In this document: piece by piece, positions 44,404 through 53,595 of the stretch
Layout: each line of letters begins with the position of its first letter
Position numbering within the stretch: the first letter of the stretch is position 1
Assembly (NCBI RefSeq): GCF_044582145.1
Contig: NZ_JBDODO010000001.1
Direction: 5' to 3' (one strand)
From: Guyparkeria sp016278265
GTDB lineage: Bacteria; Pseudomonadota; Gammaproteobacteria; Halothiobacillales; Halothiobacillaceae
DNA: 64,000 nucleotides
The notes under the pieces: model-generated
What the model was told of the DNA's origin: nothing
The model's database searches: none
The model's input: only the letters and a program-made list of their open reading frames with translations
Program-made: the position numbers and the translations under genes

Positions 44404-45861
44404 ATGAATCAGTCTGATCCCAGAGTGCCGCTGGCCACCCGTCCCGGCGAGGAGGATCAGGCCGAGCGGCGTGCTCGAGCCCGCCGGGCGCGACGGGCCC
44501 AGGCGCGACTGAAAGCCTGGCAGCAGGAAATCGCGCTGCTGGCGGCCGCCGGTGTGTTGGTGGTGCTGGTTGGCGTGGTGGGCGAGGCGCTTGCCTGGCA
44601 GGGTCACTGGAGCTGGGCCATGACCCTGGGACTGGCCGTCTATGCGGCCAGTCTGCTGCTGCGCGTGGCCTATCTCGCCCGGAGCCTGCCGCTTGCCTGG
44701 CGGCACCGCGAGGTCTGGGGTGTGCCCGGCCTGGTTCAGGCCCGTCAGCGTCGACTAAGGCGGGCAGGGTATCGTCGCCAGCGCCGGCTGATTCGTTTGC
44801 TCAAACGTTATCACCACTCGGCCATGTCGGTGCCCGATGCCATGGTCGTGTTGAACGAGGACCGGGAGATCGAATGGCTGAACCTTGCGGCCATCGAGAT
44901 GCTGGGGTTGAGCCGCATGGATATCGGTCTGCGTCTGGACAACCTCTGGCGGGCCCCCGCCTTCACGGACTGGCTGGCCAATGGCATCGAACGCCCGCCG
45001 CTTGAGATCAGTGCGCCGCGGGACGGTAGCCGCGCACTGAGTCTGCGAATCGAGCCGTACGGCTCGGATCGCTATCTGCTGATAGGGCGTGACGTCACCG
45101 CGCTGCACCGGTTGCAGGGCGTGCGCCAGGACTTCGTCGCCAATGTCTCGCATGAGTTGCGCACCCCGCTGACCGTGCTGGCCGGTTATGTCGAAACCCT
45201 GCTGGATACCGAGGATGGCCACGACCCGCAGATGCATCGCATCCTGTCGAACATGCACCAGCAGGCCGATCGGATGCGGCGGATTGTCGAGGACCTGTTG
45301 CTCCTGTCTCGGCTGGAGACCTCGCAGCCCGACTCCGAGCTGTTCGAAACCATCGACGTGGCCCGCCTGCTCGAGCCCATCCTCAACGACGCGCGCCTGG
45401 TATCTGGCGAAGAGGGCCACGATATTCGGGCCGACCTCGATGCCAATCTGACGCTGCGGGGTGTGCCCCGCGAATTGCAGTCGGCGTTTTCCAACCTGGT
45501 CTTCAACGCGGTCAAGTACACCCCCGCCGGTGGGCGTGTCGAGGTGCGCTGGGCGCGCGACGAGCAGGGCCGGGCCGTGTTCTCGGTGTGCGACTCGGGC
45601 ATCGGCATCGAGGCGCGACACATTCCCCGGCTCACCGAGCGGTTCTATCGCATCGATGTGGGGCGGTCACGTTCGCGGGGCGGCACCGGTCTGGGGCTGG
45701 CGATCGTCAAGCATGTGGCATTGCGTCACGGGGCCCGGCTCGAGATCGACAGCACGCCGGGCGAGGGAAGTTGTTTCCGTGTGCTCTTTTCGCTTCGACA
45801 GACGGTTCGGCAGACACCGACGGTAGCTACCGTGTCCCCCGATCGGGATGGGGTAGACTGA
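44404..45861 (+). CDS. phoR: Phosphate sensor kinase PhoR
   Basis: A 485-residue membrane histidine kinase for PhoB. A basic N terminus rich in Arg and Ala precedes two hydrophobic helices (about residues 40-60 and 70-90). An atypical PAS domain (about 140-230) and the H box VSHELRTPL with His250 follow, then N box NLVFNAVKYTP and G boxes DSGIGIE and GGTGLGLAIV. The N-terminal 35 residues are longer and more basic than in E. coli PhoR (431). ATG 44404 with GAGG upstream is chosen; GTG 44368, overlapping the phoB stop, is an alternative. Confidence 0.93.
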   Translation: MNQSDPRVPLATRPGEEDQAERRARARRARRAQARLKAWQQEIALLAAAGVLVVLVGVVGEALAWQGHWSWAMTLGLAVYAASLLLRVAYLARSLPLAWRHREVWGVPGLVQARQRRLRRAGYRRQRRLIRLLKRYHHSAMSVPDAMVVLNEDREIEWLNLAAIEMLGLSRMDIGLRLDNLWRAPAFTDWLANGIERPPLEISAPRDGSRALSLRIEPYGSDRYLLIGRDVTALHRLQGVRQDFVANVSHELRTPLTVLAGYVETLLDTEDGHDPQMHRILSNMHQQADRMRRIVEDLLLLSRLETSQPDSELFETIDVARLLEPILNDARLVSGEEGHDIRADLDANLTLRGVPRELQSAFSNLVFNAVKYTPAGGRVEVRWARDEQGRAVFSVCDSGIGIEARHIPRLTERFYRIDVGRSRSRGGTGLGLAIVKHVALRHGARLEIDSTPGEGSCFRVLFSLRQTVRQTPTVATVSPDRDGVD

Positions 45862-45893
45862 TCCGAATTGCCACAAGGGGCGCGAGCCAGCCG

Positions 45894-46496
45894 ATGTCCG
45901 AGTTCTGGAACGAAAAGTACGGTCAGGTCGACTTTCTCTACGGGACGCACCCGAATGAATTTATGTTGAGCCAGACCTTTCGCCTACCGCCGGGCAGCCG
46001 CGTGCTGGTCCTGGGTGATGGCGAGGGCCGCAACGGCGTCTGGTTGGCCGAGCAGGGCTTCGACGTTACCAGTATCGATTACTCCGCTGTGGGCTGCGAG
46101 AAGGCCCGGCAACTGGCCGACGAGCGCGATGTCAGCGTGGCGGTGCACTGTGCCGATCTGACCGAGTGGGACTGGGAGGAAGACGGTTTCGATGCGGTCG
46201 TTCTGATCTACCTGCATTTCGAGCCGCCGGCGCGGCGTGAGGTCTACCGGCGTGCCGCGGCCGCCCTGCGCCCCGGTGGCTTGCTGATCATCGAGCTGTT
46301 CCACCCGCGCCAGCTCGCCTACCAGAGCGGCGGGCCCAAGCGTGCCGACATGCTGGTACGCGCCAGTGATCTCTCGCAAGATTTGCCCGGAATGGATTGG
46401 CTTATCCTCGCCGAGGGCAAGGCGCTGCTAGACGAGGGGCCGGGGCACCAGGGGCCCGGTTTCGTGACCCACGGCGTAGGGCGACGCCAAGGCTGA
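45894..46496 (+). CDS. Class I SAM-dependent methyltransferase
   Basis: A 200-residue cytoplasmic methyltransferase of the TehB-like group. The SAM-binding motif I is RVLVLGDGEGRNGVWLA, the acidic end of strand 2 is VTSIDYS, and motif IV is FDAVVLIYLHFEPP. The N-terminal FWNEKYGQVDFLYGTHPNEF is typical of this group. The substrate is unknown. It begins 32 bp after phoR on the same strand and may be co-transcribed; a strong terminator follows. Confidence 0.82.
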   Translation: MSEFWNEKYGQVDFLYGTHPNEFMLSQTFRLPPGSRVLVLGDGEGRNGVWLAEQGFDVTSIDYSAVGCEKARQLADERDVSVAVHCADLTEWDWEEDGFDAVVLIYLHFEPPARREVYRRAAAALRPGGLLIIELFHPRQLAYQSGGPKRADMLVRASDLSQDLPGMDWLILAEGKALLDEGPGHQGPGFVTHGVGRRQG

Positions 46497-46508
46497 TCAG
46501 CAGACGCC

Positions 46509-46550
46509 AAAAGGCCCGCAGGGATTCTTTACACTCCCTGCGGGCCTTTT
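46509..46550. terminator. Bidirectional terminator between methyltransferase and dapD
   Basis: A 16-bp perfect stem (46509-46524 with 46535-46550; core GGCCCGCAGGGA/TCCCTGCGGGCC) has AAAA at its left edge and TTTT at its right, with a 10-nt loop. It serves convergent genes. Confidence 0.93.
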
Positions 46551-46596
46551 CGTATGTATCGTGGTGCCGTTGGACGCGCCCAACGGCACGGCATGC

Positions 46597-47427
46597 TTAG
46601 ACGTCGCGCAGCAGCTCGTTGATGCCGACCTTGGAACGCGTCTTCTCGTCAACCTTCTTGACGATCACCGCGCAGTACAGGCTGTACTTGCCATCCTTCG
46701 ACGGCAGGTTGCCGGAAACGACCACCGAGCCGGCCGGCACGCGGCCGAAGTGGATCTCGCCGGTCTCGCGGTCGTAGATCTTGGTCGACTGGCCGATGTA
46801 GACGCCCATCGAGATCACCGAGCCTTCCTCGACGATCACGCCCTCGACCACCTCGGAGCGCGCGCCGATGAAGCAGTTGTCCTCGATGATGGTCGGGGCC
46901 GCCTGCAGCGGCTCGAGTACGCCACCGATGCCCACGCCACCGGACAGGTGCACGTTCTTGCCGATCTGGGCGCAGGAGCCGACCGTCGCCCAGGTGTCGA
47001 CCATGGTGCCCTCGTCGACATAGGCGCCGATGTTGACGTAGGAGGGCATCAGTACGGTGTTCTTGGCGATGAAGCTGCCGCGGCGGGCCACGGCGTTGGG
47101 TACCACGCGCATGCCGGCGGCCTCGAAGCGCGCCTGGTCCCAGTCGGCGAACTTGGTCGGCACCTTGTCGAAGTAGTTCACGTCGCCGCCGGAGACCACC
47201 TCGTTGTTGCGCAGGCGGAACGACAGCAGCACGGCCTTTTTCAGCCATTCGTTGACCTGCCAGTCACCCACGCCACGTCGCTCGGCCACGCGCAGCGAAC
47301 CGTCGTCTAGCCCGCCGAGTGCGGTTTCGACTGCCTCCACCACGTCGGCGGGGGCATTGCCCGGATTGATCTCGGCGCGGCGCTCGAAGGCCGATTCGAT
47401 GGTGTCGCGAATGGAGTTGATGTCCAT
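46597..47427 (-). CDS. dapD: Tetrahydrodipicolinate N-succinyltransferase DapD
   Basis: A 276-residue left-handed beta-helix enzyme transferring succinate from succinyl-CoA to tetrahydrodipicolinate in lysine/diaminopimelate synthesis. Hexapeptide repeats run from about residue 105 (IAKNTVLMPSYVNIGAYVDE) to 215, with VDTWATVGSCAQIGKNVHLS and GARSEVVEGVIVEEGSVI. Length matches the family. AGGAG precedes the ATG. A hairpin plus T run ends about 22 bp upstream of the start codon, so readthrough or an independent promoter close to the gene is needed. Confidence 0.97.
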   Translation of the reverse strand: MDINSIRDTIESAFERRAEINPGNAPADVVEAVETALGGLDDGSLRVAERRGVGDWQVNEWLKKAVLLSFRLRNNEVVSGGDVNYFDKVPTKFADWDQARFEAAGMRVVPNAVARRGSFIAKNTVLMPSYVNIGAYVDEGTMVDTWATVGSCAQIGKNVHLSGGVGIGGVLEPLQAAPTIIEDNCFIGARSEVVEGVIVEEGSVISMGVYIGQSTKIYDRETGEIHFGRVPAGSVVVSGNLPSKDGKYSLYCAVIVKKVDEKTRSKVGINELLRDV

Positions 47428-47448
47428 CGGATGCTCCTGAAATGATTT

Positions 47449-47484
47449 GGAAAAACGAGCGGCCGGCTTGTAATGGCCGGCCGC
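47449..47484 (-). terminator. Terminator-like hairpin in dapD leader
   Basis: Read on the minus strand: stem GCGGCCGGC/GCCGGCCGC (47476-47484 and 47459-47467), an 8-nt loop, then CTCGTTTTT. It lies only about 22 bases before the dapD start codon. It could end the upstream dapC transcript or act as an attenuator of dapD. Confidence 0.65.
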
Positions 47485-47577
47485 GTGAATGCGAAGCGTT
47501 GGTTGCGGTTATTGTAACAACAGATGGTTGATGGAGTTGAGGTCGCGCGGGCGGGGTGTTCGTTGTGCAATCGGAGA

Positions 47578-47682
47578 GGTTTCGCACGCCGGTTTTGCGG
47601 ACGGGCCCTGGCCGGCCCGGCACTGAGGGCAGCAAAAAGCCACTTCGGGCAACAGGCGTGCGAAAACCCATCCTCGCCCGAA
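47578..47682 (-). promoter_or_regulatory. Overlapping inverted repeats between dapC and dapD
   Basis: Two inverted repeats overlap and cannot form together. One pairs 47578-47590 (GGTTTCGCACGCC) with 47655-47668 and contains a bulge. The other pairs TTCGGGC (47644-47650) with GCCCGAA (47676-47682) and, on the minus strand, is followed by GTGGCTTTTT, like a terminator for dapC. The layout resembles an alternative-hairpin leader, but no lysine riboswitch motif is recognisable. Confidence 0.4.
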
Positions 47683-47697
47683 ATGAGCAGGCAGTCG

Positions 47698-48906
47698 TCA
47701 GGAAAGCATCGCCCGAATCCGCCCCGCCGCCTCGACGCAGTCGTCGAGCTCGGCCACCAACGCCATCCGCACGAACCCCGCCCCGGGATTCACGCCGTTC
47801 GTCTCGCGCGAGAGGAACCGCCCCGGCAGCACGGTGACGTTCTGCTCGGCGAACAGGCGGCGGGCGAAGTCGCGCTCGTCGCCTTTCACCCCGGCCCAGA
47901 GGTAGAACCCGGCATCGGGGCGGCGTACGTCGATGTCGGCGACCGGCTCGAGGATATCGAGCACGGCATCGAACTTCTCGCGGTAGAACGCGCGGTTTGT
48001 ACGCACGTGCTCCTCGTCATTCCAGGCGGTGATGGATGCGAGTTGTGTTGGCACCGGCAGGGCGCAGCCCTGGTAGGTGCGATAGCGCAGGAAACGCGTC
48101 AAGATGGCCGCGTCGCCGGCGACCAGCCCCGAGCGCAGGCCCGGCAGGTTGGAGCGCTTGGACAGACTGTGAAAGACAATCACGTTCTCGAACGGCGACT
48201 CGCCACCGACCCTGTTGGCCACTTCCAGCAGTCCGACCGGCGGTTGTGCCTCATCAAAGTAGATCTCGGAGTAGCACTCGTCGGCCGCGATGACCACGTC
48301 GTGGCGACGGGCGCGGGCGAGCAGGTCGCGGTAGCGCTCGGCATCGATCACCGCACCGCTGGGATTGCCCGGCGAGCAGACGTAGAGCAGTTGCGCGCGC
48401 TCCCAGATTGGCTCGGGGATGGCGTCAAAGTCCGGCAGGAAGCCGTTTTCCGCCAGCGTCGGGTAGTAGTAGGGCTCGGCCCCGGCCAGCAGCGCCGCCC
48501 CCTCGTAGATCTGGTAGAAGGGATTGGGCATCAGCACCACCGGCGGTTCGTCGCCGGTATCGCGATTGACCACGGCCTGGGCGATGGCGAACAGCGCCTC
48601 GCGGGTGCCGGCGACCGGCAGCACGTTCGCCTCCGGGTCAAGCAGGCCATCGGCCAGATCGAAGCGGCGACTCAGCCAGCCCGCCATCGCCTCGCGCAGG
48701 GCCGGCTCGCCCTTGGTCGCCGGGTAGCGGGCGATCTCCGGCAGGGCCTCGCGCAGGGTGTCGAGCACGATTGCCGGCGGGGCATGGCGCGGCTCGCCGA
48801 TCGACAGCGGAATGTGCTTCCGATCGGCGGGCGGCTCGGCGCCGGCCTTGAGCTCGGCGAGCTTCTCGAATGGGTAGGGATGCAGTCGGTCGAGATTGGG
48901 ATTCAT
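47698..48906 (-). CDS. dapC: Succinyldiaminopimelate transaminase DapC
   Basis: A 402-residue PLP-dependent class I aminotransferase that forms succinyl-diaminopimelate from the DapD product and glutamate. The PLP Lys lies in FHSLSKRSNLPGLRSG; other signatures are PNPFYQIYEGAA, CSPGNPSGAV and ADECYSEIYFDE. ATG 48906 fits the conserved N terminus (MNPNLDRLHPYPFEKL). It shares a strand with dapD downstream and with rluA-glnD-map upstream, the synteny seen in other gammaproteobacteria. Confidence 0.94.
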   Translation of the reverse strand: MNPNLDRLHPYPFEKLAELKAGAEPPADRKHIPLSIGEPRHAPPAIVLDTLREALPEIARYPATKGEPALREAMAGWLSRRFDLADGLLDPEANVLPVAGTREALFAIAQAVVNRDTGDEPPVVLMPNPFYQIYEGAALLAGAEPYYYPTLAENGFLPDFDAIPEPIWERAQLLYVCSPGNPSGAVIDAERYRDLLARARRHDVVIAADECYSEIYFDEAQPPVGLLEVANRVGGESPFENVIVFHSLSKRSNLPGLRSGLVAGDAAILTRFLRYRTYQGCALPVPTQLASITAWNDEEHVRTNRAFYREKFDAVLDILEPVADIDVRRPDAGFYLWAGVKGDERDFARRLFAEQNVTVLPGRFLSRETNGVNPGAGFVRMALVAELDDCVEAAGRIRAMLS

Positions 48907-49014
48907 GCCGGGGTCATCGAGTCTGGGTGGTGACGGCGCGGGATGCGACCGGGCATTATAGGTGCCCGATCCAGTCGCTGCGAGTGGTGGCGAGAACCGA
49001 AACGGGAGCCAGTG

Positions 49015-49419
49015 ATGCCTGATGCCGACAACCGACCCGATGTGCAGCCTGAGGTCCATGGGGTCGACCACGTGAGTTTGCTGGTCAGCGACGCCCGGCA
49101 GGCGCGTGATTTTTATGTCGAAGTGTTGGGGCTTGTGGAATTGGCGCGCCCCGATCTCGGCTTTCCGGGGGCGTGGCTGTCGTTGGGCGCCGGCCAGGCG
49201 CTGCACCTGCTCGAGCTGACCAATCCCGATCCGCGCGACGGGCGGCCCGAGCACGGCGGGCGCGACCGGCATGTCGCGCTGCGGGTGAACAAAACCGCCC
49301 CGTTCGCCGATCGACTGGGCCAGCGCGACATCCCCTTCACCCGCTCGCGCTCGGGGCGTGATGCGCTCTTCTTGCGAGATCCGGACGGCAATGCCGTCGA
49401 ACTGGTTGGCAACGACTGA
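49015..49419 (+). CDS. VOC family protein (glyoxalase/dioxygenase fold)
   Basis: A 134-residue single VOC unit with two beta-alpha-beta-beta-beta modules. Likely metal ligands are His in GVDHVSLLVSD, His in DRHVALRV and Glu in NAVELVGND. The reaction is unknown; family members include glyoxalase I, fosfomycin resistance enzymes and ring-cleavage dioxygenases. GGGAG eight bases upstream supports ATG 49015 over the longer frame from 48943. It is divergent from dapC. Confidence 0.82.
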   Translation: MPDADNRPDVQPEVHGVDHVSLLVSDARQARDFYVEVLGLVELARPDLGFPGAWLSLGAGQALHLLELTNPDPRDGRPEHGGRDRHVALRVNKTAPFADRLGQRDIPFTRSRSGRDALFLRDPDGNAVELVGND

Positions 49420-49432
49420 ATCCTCGTCCTGT

Positions 49433-50098
49433 TTAGAACGGCGCGACCACTTCGTAGGTGACCTTGGGGGCGTCCGGGTGTTCCGGGTCGGGGAAGGCCA
49501 GCCGGGCGGCGTGCAGCATCAGTCGCTCGTGCCGGTCGGCCTCGGGGTGATAGAGCGAATCGCCCTGGATGGGGCGCCCCTGGGCCAATAGGTGGACGCG
49601 CAGCTGGTGCGAGCGGCCGGTGATCGGCTCGAGGATCACGCGAATACCGTCGTCGACCGTTTCTGCCACGCGGTAACGCGTCTGCGACGGCCGCCCGCTC
49701 TCCGGGTCGATGCGATAGCGCGGCCGGCGCTCGTGGTCCTTGCCGATCGGCAGGTCGATCAGCCCCTTGGCCGGCTCCAACGGGGCGTCGATCAGTGCCT
49801 CGTAGGTCTTGTCCACGTCGCGTGCGGCGAAGGCCTTGGAGAGGAAGGAGTGGGCGCGGGCATTGCGCGCCAGCACCAGCAGGCCCGAGGTGTCCCAGTC
49901 GAGGCGGTGGACGATGCGCGCCTCGGGGAATTCGGTCTGCACCCGCGTGATCAGGCAATCTTGCTTGTCGGGGCCGATGCCGGGCACCGACAGCATCCGT
50001 TCGGGCTTGGTCACCACCAGGAAATCGCGGCGCTCGTCGATCAGCGCCCAGTCACCCGGCGGCTGGTTGGCAGGCAGGTTGTGGTCGATCGGGCTCAA
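49433..50098 (-). CDS. rluA: RluA-family pseudouridine synthase
   Basis: A 221-residue single-domain pseudouridine synthase without an S4 domain, close to E. coli RluA in length (219), which modifies 23S rRNA and some tRNAs. The catalytic Asp lies in HRLDWDTSGLLVLARN; ITGRSHQLRVHL is the other conserved motif. It starts one base after the glnD stop codon and is likely co-transcribed with glnD. Confidence 0.9.
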   Translation of the reverse strand: MSPIDHNLPANQPPGDWALIDERRDFLVVTKPERMLSVPGIGPDKQDCLITRVQTEFPEARIVHRLDWDTSGLLVLARNARAHSFLSKAFAARDVDKTYEALIDAPLEPAKGLIDLPIGKDHERRPRYRIDPESGRPSQTRYRVAETVDDGIRVILEPITGRSHQLRVHLLAQGRPIQGDSLYHPEADRHERLMLHAARLAFPDPEHPDAPKVTYEVVAPF

Positions 50099-50099
50099 G

Positions 50100-52790
50100 T
50101 CATTTGTCTCCCGCGCGACCCTTGGCCGCGTGGATCAGGGCCCCGGCAATCGCTTGCTGATGCTCGCGGTCGTTGATCGGATGGCCGTACTGGTCGACGA
50201 CGAAAAAGGCGTCCTCGGCGCGTTCGCCCAGAGTGGCGATGCGCGCATGCAGCAGGATGGCACCCATGCGCCACAGGGTATCGGAGAGATCCGCTAGCAG
50301 GCCCGGCCGGTCCTTGGTCAGGACCTGGATCATGGTGCGCGCCCGGGCGACGTCGGCAATGAATTCCACCTCGGTATCCACGTCTAGGCTGGAGAGTTGG
50401 GCCGGGGTGCGCCGGCGGGTGATCGACAGGGCACGGTCCGGACGATGGACTACCCCCTCGAGCCGCTCGTGCAGCGCCTCGATCGCGCCGGGGTCACTGA
50501 CGGCGTGACCTTGCCGGTCGAGCACGAAGAATTCCAGCAGGATCAGCTCGGACTCGGGCAAGGGCTCGCGGTTGCCGTCACTGTCGATGGCGTTGAGTCC
50601 GCTTTCGACCACCAGGGGGCGCGGGATCACGGTGATGTTGGCCGACTGGACGTTCAGTCCCTCCCGGTCGATGCCGGCAACCACGTGGGCGAACAGGGCC
50701 GGGTGGTTCTGGGCCAGGATCAGGATCTGGGTAGCCTGGTGCTGCGGGTCATCGTTGATGGTCAGGGCGGGCAGGTCGGCGTCGATCGCGACCCTTGAGT
50801 GGCGCAGGATGTTGCCGATCTCGTTGCGCAGGAAGTACTCCTCCGGCATGCCCGAGAGCCAAGAAGCCAGCTTGGCGGCATCCATGCCCTCGCTGGAGCC
50901 CTGGCGATTGGCGTCGCGTCGCGTTTCGCGCACGATCTGCGCCGACGAGCGCACCCCCTCGGCAAAATGCTGGTGGGTGAGCTCGAACAGGCGCCGCAGC
51001 AGGGTGTCGCGCCACGAATTCCACAACTGCGGATTGGTGGCGCGGATATCGGCCACCGTCAGCAGGTAGAGGTAGTCGAGCTGTTCGGCGCTGCCGACCT
51101 GTTCGGCGAAACGGCGGATGACCTCCGGGTCCTCGATGTCCTGGCGCTGGGCGGTGAACGAAAGCAGTAGGTGCTGTTCGACCAGCCAGCCAACCAGGTC
51201 GACGTCCTCGCGTGGCAGGCCATGGGCTCGGGCGAAATCCCGGGCGTCGAAAGCGCCCAGCTCGGCGTGATCACCGCCGCGGCCCTTGGCAATGTCATGG
51301 AACAGGCCAGCCAGGTACAGCACCTCCGGGCGCGGGATGCGCTGGAAGGCGTCCGAGGCGATTGGGTTTTCGTCGCGGTATTCGCGCAGCGCGGGGCGGC
51401 GCAGGTTGCGCATTACCAGCAGGGTGTGGGTGTCGACCGTGTAGGCGTGGAACAGGTCGAACTGCATCAGCCCGACGATCGGCGCGAAGCTGGGGATGTA
51501 GGCGGCGAGCACGCCGGTGAGGTTCATGTTGCGCAGGGCGAGGTAGACGCCGCGCTCGGCGCGCAACAGGCGCATGAAAAGCTGCTGCGCGTGGCGATTG
51601 GCGCGAAAGCCGGCATCGATCACCGACAGGTTGGCGCGCAGCTGTCGGGCGGTGGCGGCCGTCATGCCCTCCAGCTCGCGGTGCTCGGCAAGCAGCAGGA
51701 ATAACTCGAGGATGGCGGTGGGCGAGCGCATGAAGACCTGCGCGTCGCGGGTCTCGATCAGCCGGCCGCGGCGAACGAAGCGCGGGTTGAGCCGCTGGAT
51801 CGGCTCGAGGATCTCCGGGTGCAGGCGTTCGCGCCACCGCTGGATCAGAAGCTGGTTGAGGCGCTCGACCTCGATGGTGGCGCGGAAGAAGTGCTGCATG
51901 AAGCGCTCGACCGCGAGGTTGCCGTCCTGAAGTCCTTCGTAGCCGAACGCGCCGGCCAGCGTTTTCTGGTGCATCAGCAGCAGGCGCTCTTCGGCCCGCT
52001 CGGCCAGGCCGTGCAGACCGATGCGGATGCGAAACAGCAGGGATTCGGCATGCTCGAGCGCCCGATACTCGTCATCGCGCAGCAGCTCGCCGCGGTGCAT
52101 CGCCGCGAGACTGGGGGCGCCGTCGATGCGGTTGGCCAGCCAGCGGATGGTGTGCAGGTCACGCAGGCCGCCCGGGCCTTCCTTGATGTGCGGCTCGATC
52201 TTGGTGCCGACATTGTCGTGCGATTCGTAGCGCGCCTGCTGCTCGTCGAGCTTGGCGGCGAAGAACCAGGCCGGGTCGAAGTCCGTGTCGTCGCGAATGG
52301 CGGTGTCCAGTCGTGTCAGCAGGCTCTCGTCGCCGGCGATTAGGCGCATTTCGACCAGGCTGGTGTAGACGGTCGGATCGGTGGCCGCCTCGAGGCATTC
52401 CTCGACGCTGCGCACGGCGTAGCCAATCGACAGGCCGGTGTCCCAGAGGGTGTAGAGAAACGCCTGTACCGCCTCGTCATGGGCGTGGTCGGCGGTGAGT
52501 ACCATGATGTCGATGTCCGAGTGGATGAACATCTCGCCGCGGCCGTAGCCGCCGACCGCGACCAGGGCGCAGGGCGTGTCGGCGAGCTTGTCCTGCCACA
52601 GGGCCCGCAGGGCGCTGTCGACGCGGGCAGTGACCTCCTGGATGAAGCCTCGGGCGCTGGCCTCGTCGGCCAGCGCCTCGGTCCAGTGGTCGTTCAATGT
52701 CTCGAGCTGGCGGGCCAGCGGCCGGTCGGCCGGGAAGGTGGTCTGGTCGCCGAATCGGCCGTCGGGGTAGGGTTGCCCTATCGATTGCAT
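50100..52790 (-). CDS. glnD: PII uridylyltransferase / uridylyl-removing enzyme GlnD
   Basis: An 896-residue nitrogen sensor that uridylylates PII when glutamine is low and removes UMP when glutamine is high. The N-terminal nucleotidyltransferase has VGGYGRGEMFIHSDIDIMVL. The HD domain has LFHDIAKGRGGDHAELG. Two C-terminal ACT domains (about residues 700-780 and 815-890) bind glutamine. Length matches the family. It connects functionally to ntrBC at 14-17 kb. It starts four bases after the map stop codon. Confidence 0.97.
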   Translation of the reverse strand: MQSIGQPYPDGRFGDQTTFPADRPLARQLETLNDHWTEALADEASARGFIQEVTARVDSALRALWQDKLADTPCALVAVGGYGRGEMFIHSDIDIMVLTADHAHDEAVQAFLYTLWDTGLSIGYAVRSVEECLEAATDPTVYTSLVEMRLIAGDESLLTRLDTAIRDDTDFDPAWFFAAKLDEQQARYESHDNVGTKIEPHIKEGPGGLRDLHTIRWLANRIDGAPSLAAMHRGELLRDDEYRALEHAESLLFRIRIGLHGLAERAEERLLLMHQKTLAGAFGYEGLQDGNLAVERFMQHFFRATIEVERLNQLLIQRWRERLHPEILEPIQRLNPRFVRRGRLIETRDAQVFMRSPTAILELFLLLAEHRELEGMTAATARQLRANLSVIDAGFRANRHAQQLFMRLLRAERGVYLALRNMNLTGVLAAYIPSFAPIVGLMQFDLFHAYTVDTHTLLVMRNLRRPALREYRDENPIASDAFQRIPRPEVLYLAGLFHDIAKGRGGDHAELGAFDARDFARAHGLPREDVDLVGWLVEQHLLLSFTAQRQDIEDPEVIRRFAEQVGSAEQLDYLYLLTVADIRATNPQLWNSWRDTLLRRLFELTHQHFAEGVRSSAQIVRETRRDANRQGSSEGMDAAKLASWLSGMPEEYFLRNEIGNILRHSRVAIDADLPALTINDDPQHQATQILILAQNHPALFAHVVAGIDREGLNVQSANITVIPRPLVVESGLNAIDSDGNREPLPESELILLEFFVLDRQGHAVSDPGAIEALHERLEGVVHRPDRALSITRRRTPAQLSSLDVDTEVEFIADVARARTMIQVLTKDRPGLLADLSDTLWRMGAILLHARIATLGERAEDAFFVVDQYGHPINDREHQQAIAGALIHAAKGRAGDK

Positions 52791-52794
52791 GGAA

Positions 52795-53553
52795 TCAGGC
52801 GGGCGGCAGGCTGAGGATGTCGAATCCGTCTGCGGTCACGGCGATGGTGTGCTCCCACTGCGCCGAGAGCGAGTGGTCCTTGGTGACCACCGTCCAGCCG
52901 TCACCCAGCAGTTTGATCTCCTTCTTGCCGGCGTTGATCATCGGCTCGATGGTGAAGACCATGCCTTCCTTTAGGCGCACGCCTTCCCCCGGGTTGCCGT
53001 AGTGGACCACCTGCGGGTCTTCGTGGAAGTTGCGCCCGATGCCATGGCCGCAGTACTCGCGCACCACGGAAAACCCGCTGGCCTCCGCATGGGTCTGGAT
53101 GGCATGGCCGATGTCGCCGAGGGTCGCGTCGGGGCGGACCGTCTCGATGCCCTTCATCATCGCCTCATGGGTGACGTCGATCAGCCGCTGTGCGCGCACC
53201 GAGGGCTTGCCGACGGTGTACATCGCCGAGGTGTCGCCGTACCAGCCGTCCTTGATCACGGTCACGTCGATATTGAGGATGTCTCCCTCGCGCAGGGTCT
53301 TGTCGCCGGGAATGCCGTGGCAGACCTGGTGGTTGAGCGAGGTGCAGATCGAGGCGGGGAAGCCGTGGTAGCCGAGCGTCGCCGGCGTGCCGCCCTGCAC
53401 CTCGGTGATGTGACGGTGGGCGATCTCGTTGAGCTCGCCGGTGGTGACGCCGGCCTTCACGTGCTCGCCCAGCAGCACCAGTATCTCGGCGGCCAGCTGG
53501 CTGGCGATGCGGATCTTCTCGATTTCCTCGGGGGTCTTGATGGTGATGTTCAT
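52795..53553 (-). CDS. map: Methionine aminopeptidase type I
   Basis: A 252-residue enzyme removing N-terminal Met from new proteins. Metal ligands are visible in NIDVTVIKDGWYGDTS (two Asp), GHGIGRNFHEDP (His), TIEPMI (Glu) and WEHTIAV (Glu). ATG 53553 starts the conserved MNITIKTPEEIEKIR; the longer open frame upstream runs through an inverted-repeat element and is not coding. First gene of map-glnD-rluA. Only 42 bp separate the start codon from the repeat element, so its promoter lies there or inside the element. Confidence 0.97.
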   Translation of the reverse strand: MNITIKTPEEIEKIRIASQLAAEILVLLGEHVKAGVTTGELNEIAHRHITEVQGGTPATLGYHGFPASICTSLNHQVCHGIPGDKTLREGDILNIDVTVIKDGWYGDTSAMYTVGKPSVRAQRLIDVTHEAMMKGIETVRPDATLGDIGHAIQTHAEASGFSVVREYCGHGIGRNFHEDPQVVHYGNPGEGVRLKEGMVFTIEPMINAGKKEIKLLGDGWTVVTKDHSLSAQWEHTIAVTADGFDILSLPPA

Positions 53554-53595
53554 GACCTGGAAACGGGCTCCCCTGATTGTGTCTGCCACGACGCT

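Noticed and set aside
47485..47697. Lysine riboswitch upstream of dapD
   Set aside because: Length and hairpins are suggestive, but the conserved lysine-aptamer motifs are not recognisable.
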